8,992 nucleotides of DNA from an uncultured Saprospiraceae bacterium. Lineage in GTDB: Bacteria; Bacteroidota; Bacteroidia; Chitinophagales; Saprospiraceae. The stretch is taken from positions 1-8,992 of the forward strand of contig CALGLY010000379.1 in the NCBI GenBank assembly GCA_937959095.1, given 5' to 3'. Below the pieces are notes generated by a model. That model did no database searches, was not told the DNA's origin, and saw only the letters and a list, made by a program, of their open reading frames with translations. A program made the translations under genes and the position numbers. Of this stretch, positions 4,688 to 8,992 are shown piece by piece; position 1 is the stretch's first letter; every line of letters begins with the position of its first letter.

Positions 4688-6802
4688 ATGAATACTATTT
4701 TACGTAAACTATTTGTCTTCAGCCTAGTACTGCTATGTACATGGGCAGATGCACAAGCACAAGCTGCCGATTGCGATCCAGATGCACCAAAAGTGCGCTA
4801 CCGCAGTCGCGATTACTTTACAAGCTTCCAAACAGACCTAGATAAAGTATATTGGGACGACGGAGGCTTTTTCTTTCCAACTAGATATGAGTTGGATGTT
4901 TATTATCCACCTGCAAGTGATACAGAAACCGAGCGACCATTGATTGTATGGGCGCATCCAGGAGGATTTATTACAGGGGATAAAGCAACAGAAGGAGCAG
5001 TGCTTTGGTGCGAAACCTTAGCTAAAATGGGATATGTAGTTGCCAGCATCAATTATCGCCAAGATTTGGCAGGTACCATTTCTAATGCACTTGCGAATTT
5101 CGCAGGTATAGAGGCAGGTACTGTGCGCGGTGTTTATATTGCTGTGCAAGATGGACGTTCTGCGATTCGTTGGTTACGCTCACAACATATGACTTATGGT
5201 ATCGATTTAGATAGAATCTATATGGCAGGTAGTAGTGCCGGCTCTGTGATGACTTTATATACAGTTTATATGGAAGAGGCGGAGCGCCCTCCTCAAACGT
5301 ACCCAGTTGGTCTGTTTCTTGGAGATTTGGGGTGTATAGATTGTGGTGAAAATGCGGAAGAAGATAATAGTATGTACAATGGTGATGTACAAGGTGGTGT
5401 TGCCATGTGGGGAGCTGTGCAAGATGTAAGTGTAATTGATGATAAAACAGATGCAGATGGTGATGGACAAACTGATGATGAACCTGTACTATTCCTACAT
5501 GGGGCTGATGATGATGTAGTGCTGCCAGATACAGGTCCTCCTTTCCAAAGTTTTGGTATTGTTTCGGGTTTATTACCTGATTTAAGCGGTACATACGAAA
5601 TGCGTGCGCGCTTAGATGCCTTAGGAGCAGATGCACCAGAATGGGAAGCCTATGTATTGTGTAAGGAGAAGCATGAGTTTGAGTTAGATGAACAAGATGG
5701 TAGTAATGGTGAGTTTGGAACAGGTATGGAAGATGAAAACTATGACTATACGTTCAATGAATCTGTAGATCATTTCTATAGTATCATAGATCCTACAATG
5801 CCGCAGACAGGCGATTTAGAAACATTAGATGAAGACTTATCTGCATTAGCACTTGATAATTGTGATAACACAAGCAAAGGAACGTACGCGCCTCTTGCTT
5901 ATAGTACTTATCGAGTGAGCAGTCCAAATCCAGGTTCTTCTTATTGTTGGGATATTACCAAAGGAAATATCCTAACAGGTGCAGGCACACCTGAAATTAC
6001 AGTTCGTTGGAGTGATGCGCCTAATAATGGTGCAACTATTGATGATGCTGTAGGTCGAACAGGTACTATACTTTGCTACGAAACTACCGCAGCAGGGGAC
6101 ATATATAAAGCAAGTACTTTACTTGTAACGATTGAAGATGGCCCTGCTACTTCTCCTGTAGCAAACTTTACCTCTACATCAAGTGGAACTAGTACCTTCA
6201 ACTTCACAGATGCTTCTACGAATGCTGACCACCCAACAGATAACTATGAGTGGGATTTTGGTGATGGTACAACAATGATTGGTACTACAGCAAATCCTAC
6301 ACATACTTATGCTATGGTGGGTACCTACACCGTGAAATTGACAGTAAGAAACCAATGCGGAAGTCGCTCGGATTATGAAGAAACCGTAACAGTAAGCGGC
6401 GTGACGGTAGCACCTAAAGTGTACCTACAAGGCCCATATACTGGCACAGATATGACTACAGCCTTAAATGCTGCTGCACTCATTCCTCCAAATGAGCCAT
6501 ATACAGCACTTGGCTTTGCAGGATTGCAAAATGCAGGAACAGGCTTTGCAGCTTCTTTTGTACCAGGTACAGGCGGAGATGAAATGACTGATTGGGTAGT
6601 AGTAGAATTACGTGATGCAGCTACACCTACTACTGTAATAGACTCAAGAGCAGCTATCCTACAAAAAGATGGTGATGTAGTTGATATTGATGGAATGTCG
6701 CCAGTTGGCTTTATCGGAGCTACACCTGGTATGTATCATATTGTGGTTCGCCACAGAAATCACCTTGGTGTGATGACAGGAATGCCTGTGAATCTGAATT
6801 AG
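4688..6802 (+). CDS. Secreted multidomain esterase with PKD-like, PKD and C-terminal HRNHLG module (paralog 1)
   Basis: This is a complete 704-residue exported protein. Residues 1 to about 25 are a signal peptide (hydrophobic core 8-19, end ADAQAQA). The alpha/beta-hydrolase domain spans about 60-372 with oxyanion segment HPGGF (90-94), nucleophile S183 in GSSAG (181-185), probable acid D275 in HGADDDVV (271-278) and probable catalytic H329 in KEKHEF. An acidic DADGDGQTDDE loop (255-265), like a thrombospondin-3 or dockerin calcium loop, lies just before the acid. A CIDC pair sits at 216-219. Residues about 390-482 form a PKD-like Ig domain (SSYCWDITKG, then GTPEITVRWSDA). Residues 490-570 are a typical PKD domain (EWDFGDG, GTYTVKLTVRNQCG). 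Residues 576-704 form a module beginning KVYLQGPY and ending with VVRHRNHLGVMT, known from many Bacteroidota surface proteins. No T9SS sorting domain follows. ATG 4688 is chosen because the TTG at 4601 adds 29 non-signal-like residues. A likely terminator follows the stop. The substrate is unknown. Confidence 0.85.
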   Translation: MNTILRKLFVFSLVLLCTWADAQAQAADCDPDAPKVRYRSRDYFTSFQTDLDKVYWDDGGFFFPTRYELDVYYPPASDTETERPLIVWAHPGGFITGDKATEGAVLWCETLAKMGYVVASINYRQDLAGTISNALANFAGIEAGTVRGVYIAVQDGRSAIRWLRSQHMTYGIDLDRIYMAGSSAGSVMTLYTVYMEEAERPPQTYPVGLFLGDLGCIDCGENAEEDNSMYNGDVQGGVAMWGAVQDVSVIDDKTDADGDGQTDDEPVLFLHGADDDVVLPDTGPPFQSFGIVSGLLPDLSGTYEMRARLDALGADAPEWEAYVLCKEKHEFELDEQDGSNGEFGTGMEDENYDYTFNESVDHFYSIIDPTMPQTGDLETLDEDLSALALDNCDNTSKGTYAPLAYSTYRVSSPNPGSSYCWDITKGNILTGAGTPEITVRWSDAPNNGATIDDAVGRTGTILCYETTAAGDIYKASTLLVTIEDGPATSPVANFTSTSSGTSTFNFTDASTNADHPTDNYEWDFGDGTTMIGTTANPTHTYAMVGTYTVKLTVRNQCGSRSDYEETVTVSGVTVAPKVYLQGPYTGTDMTTALNAAALIPPNEPYTALGFAGLQNAGTGFAASFVPGTGGDEMTDWVVVELRDAATPTTVIDSRAAILQKDGDVVDIDGMSPVGFIGATPGMYHIVVRHRNHLGVMTGMPVNLN

Positions 6803-6829
6803 AAGAAAAGGAAATACAAAACAAAATCA

Positions 6830-6859
6830 GGAGGTAGAGAGCAGTTGTTCTCTACCTTC
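6830..6859 (+). terminator. Hairpin terminator after paralog 1
   Basis: A 9-bp perfect stem, AGGTAGAGA (6832-6840) with TCTCTACCT (6849-6857), has an 8-base loop and can be extended by a G-T and a G-C pair. It starts 28 bases after the stop codon and is followed by a CT/T-rich stretch rather than a clean T run. It probably ends or weakens transcription between the two tandem paralogs, which then would not be a simple operon. Confidence 0.6.
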
Positions 6860-6990
6860 CTTTATATCCTCTAAATCATTCCGTTCCTTAAATTACTAAA
6901 CAACAAGTCCTCACTTCAAAATCGACTTTTAGCCTATCTGTTATTTTCTACTACTACTTTACAAAGTACTACTTTTTCAACTGAAATAAC

Positions 6991-8992
6991 ATGAAGCAAT
7001 ATGTACACTATTGCACCTTTTGGATGGTGCTTTTCTTGATAAGTCTTTTCTCCATAGATGCTACTGCACAAGGCGCAGATTGTGATCCCAACAGTCCCAA
7101 AGAACGCTATCGAAGTCGCGATTTCTTTACTGCTGCTCCTATAATAGTGAATAATGTTCCTTATGGTACAAAGGTAGAACACCGAATAGACATCTATTTT
7201 CCACCCGCTACGGATACGGAAACGAATCGTCCCATTGCCTTATGGGCGCATGGCGGTGGCTTCATCACTGGCGATAAGGGAGATGATGCAAGTGTGCTTT
7301 GGTGCACGGAGATGGCAAAAATGGGTTATGTAGCTGTGAGTCTCAACTATCAACAAGAAATGCTATCCACTATAGCAGGCAGTCTACTGATTATTGGTAG
7401 TGAGGGCGGTGCTATACGAGGTGTGTATCGTGCCATACAAGATGCGCGTTCCGCTATTCGCTATCTGAAATCGAATGAGACTGCTTATGGATTAGATGCG
7501 AGTAAAGTATTCTTTGCAGGGAGTAGTGCAGGCGGAATCTTAGCAACCAATGTAGCCTATATGGAAGAAGCAGAACGCTCTTCTGCCACCATGCGAAATA
7601 CCTTCTTGCTACCCGATTTGGGTTGTATAGATTGTGGCGCAGATGCGACCATAGATAATAGCACTTACAATGGCGATATAAATGCTGGCGTAGGACTATG
7701 GAGTGCCGTAGAAGACTTTGACGATGGCGATAGTATCCTCGATGTGATAGATGATAGTAATGATGCAGATGGCGATGGCCAAACAGATGATGAACGCATG
7801 CTTTTCTTACATGGTCTTGATGATAGTGTCGTATTAGCAGGAGTAGGTACGCCCTTCCAAAATTTTGGTGCTTTATCAGGAGCGTTGCTACCTGATTTGT
7901 ATGGTACAATTCCTATGCGTCAACGTTTAGATGCACTTGGTGCAAATGCGCCTTATTGGGAAGCCCACGTCTTATGCGCTGAAGAACATGGCTTCTACCT
8001 CGATCAACAAGAGGGTGATAATGGGAGTTTCGGTACAGGTATGCCCGATGAAAATTTCGACTATGTATTCAATGAAGCAGCCGACCATTTTTATAATTCT
8101 ATTGATTTGAGTATGCCGCAGACAGGAGCTATTGAAACCTTAGTGGAAGACCCGATTTATAATGCCCTCGATAATTGTGATAATACAAGTAAGGGAACTT
8201 ACGCACCTACTGCCTATAGTACCTATCGGGTAACCAATCCAAATGCAGGATCTAGCTATTGCTGGGACATCACGAAAGGCACGATTCTGACTGGCGCAGG
8301 CACGCCCGAAATCACAGTACGCTGGAGTGATGCGCCAAATGATAATGCAACAATTGATGATGCTGTAGGGCGTTCTGGCACGGTACTTTGCTACGAAAAA
8401 ACAGTGGCTGGCGCAGTAGAAACCGTCTATAAAGCAAGCACACTACTTGTCAATATTACAGATGGTACGGCTACTTCTCCTATAGCGAATTTCACTTCTA
8501 CGCCAAGCGGCGTTAATACGTTCAATTTTGCCGATGCTTCTACCAATGCCAATCACCCAACAGATACTTATGAGTGGGACTTTGGTGATGGCACAACGAT
8601 GATAGGTACAACAGCGAATCCTACGCATAGCTACAATATGGTCGGAACATATACCGTGAAATTGACCGTAATGAATCAATGCGGTAATCGCTCGGATTAT
8701 GAAGAAATTGTAACTGTAAGTGGAGTGACGGTAGCTCCTAAAGTATATCTACAAGGACCATACAACGGTGCAGATATGAATACAGACTTAAATACTGCTA
8801 CGCTAATTCCCGCAACTGAACCATATACCGCACTTGGTTTTGCAGGCTTGCAAAATGCAGGAATAGGATTTGCTGCTTCTTTTGCGCCTGGCGCAGGAGG
8901 AGATGAAATGACAGATTGGGTCGTCGTAGAATTACGCGATGCAGCTACACCTACCACTCTAATAAACTCAAGAGCCGCTATCTTGCAAAAGG
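6991..8992 (+). CDS. Secreted multidomain esterase, paralog 2 (3' end beyond the window)
   Basis: The frame is open from ATG 6991 to the right edge (667 codons, no stop), so the gene is partial here. It has the same order as its upstream neighbour. A signal peptide covers residues 1-26 (end ATA, Q27). The alpha/beta-hydrolase domain carries HGGGF (87-91), S179 in GSSAG (177-181), D278 in HGLDDSVV (274-281) and H333 in EEHGF. The CIDC pair is at 212-215 and the acidic DADGDGQTDDE loop at 258-268. The PKD-like domain (about 395-490) and PKD domain (497-577, EWDFGDG at 528-534) follow, then the KVYLQGPY module from 584. By hand count the last 180 visible residues differ from paralog 1 at 28 positions (about 84% identical), whereas the catalytic domain is clearly more divergent. 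Before the calcium-like loop it carries an extra acidic stretch (DFDDGDSILD) absent from paralog 1. The start is A-rich with no Shine-Dalgarno site. The spacing of 188 bases and the intervening hairpin argue for separate transcription. Confidence 0.85.
   Translation, partial: MKQYVHYCTFWMVLFLISLFSIDATAQGADCDPNSPKERYRSRDFFTAAPIIVNNVPYGTKVEHRIDIYFPPATDTETNRPIALWAHGGGFITGDKGDDASVLWCTEMAKMGYVAVSLNYQQEMLSTIAGSLLIIGSEGGAIRGVYRAIQDARSAIRYLKSNETAYGLDASKVFFAGSSAGGILATNVAYMEEAERSSATMRNTFLLPDLGCIDCGADATIDNSTYNGDINAGVGLWSAVEDFDDGDSILDVIDDSNDADGDGQTDDERMLFLHGLDDSVVLAGVGTPFQNFGALSGALLPDLYGTIPMRQRLDALGANAPYWEAHVLCAEEHGFYLDQQEGDNGSFGTGMPDENFDYVFNEAADHFYNSIDLSMPQTGAIETLVEDPIYNALDNCDNTSKGTYAPTAYSTYRVTNPNAGSSYCWDITKGTILTGAGTPEITVRWSDAPNDNATIDDAVGRSGTVLCYEKTVAGAVETVYKASTLLVNITDGTATSPIANFTSTPSGVNTFNFADASTNANHPTDTYEWDFGDGTTMIGTTANPTHSYNMVGTYTVKLTVMNQCGNRSDYEEIVTVSGVTVAPKVYLQGPYNGADMNTDLNTATLIPATEPYTALGFAGLQNAGIGFAASFAPGAGGDEMTDWVVVELRDAATPTTLINSRAAILQK

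Noticed and set aside
5082..5636. Minus-strand open frame of 184 codons, very rich in His and Leu, antisense to paralog 1
   Set aside because: It lies wholly within a well-supported gene. Its composition is what the Asp-rich (GAT) coding strand gives in an antisense frame. A similar His-rich frame appears at the equivalent place in paralog 2 (7454-7909) for the same reason.
6803..6990. Read-through fusion or frameshift joining the two tandem paralogs
   Set aside because: Paralog 1 ends with a TAG followed by a terminator-like hairpin, the spacer has no residual coding similarity to the C-terminal module, and paralog 2 begins with its own start and signal peptide.
6934..7182. Minus-strand 82-codon frame spanning the start of paralog 2
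   Set aside because: It overlaps the start and signal peptide of a well-supported gene and its product has no recognisable features.
7454..7909. Minus-strand open frame of 151 codons antisense to paralog 2
   Set aside because: It is a shadow of the Asp-rich esterase coding sequence, with no signal peptide, motif or start context of its own.

Overview
The window is ordinary-looking Bacteroidota chromosome, probably from a marine or environmental lineage such as Saprospiria or Cytophagia; the genus cannot be fixed from sequence alone. The evidence is AT-leaning DNA, A-rich translation starts without usable Shine-Dalgarno sequences, secreted proteins with ALAQ/LFAQ-type signal peptide ends, a C-terminal type IX secretion (T9SS) sorting domain, and PKD modules on extracellular enzymes.

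Layout. 1-279 is a gene-free leader holding a terminator-like hairpin and three further stem-loops. 280-1293 (+) is a complete cytoplasmic low-specificity threonine aldolase. A long inverted repeat (1291-1421) begins at its stop codon. 1443-2678 (+) is a secreted alpha/beta-hydrolase (esterase) with a T9SS type A sorting domain. It converges on 2732-4372 (-), a secreted 546-residue protein of uncertain family, and a hairpin touching both stop codons separates them. A 315-bp AT-rich divergent region follows. Then come two tandem paralogs on the + strand, 4688-6802 (complete, 704 aa) and 6991-8992 (runs off the right edge, 667 codons visible). Each is signal peptide + esterase domain + PKD-like domain + PKD domain + a C-terminal module ending, in the complete copy, around an HRNHLG motif.

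How it fits together. Three of the five genes encode related exported hydrolases of one alpha/beta-hydrolase subfamily with different C-terminal modules, which suggests a small expanded set of extracellular esterases acting on polymers or esters at or outside the cell surface. The substrate cannot be read from sequence. The threonine aldolase is a metabolic neighbour without an evident link. I see no phage, insertion sequence, CRISPR, tRNA or rRNA gene. No wholly new system is evident. The points most worth a second look are the uneven divergence and domain architecture of the tandem paralogs, a calcium-loop-like insertion next to their catalytic acid, the apparent lack of a sorting domain in the complete paralog, and the long inverted repeat after the aldolase gene.
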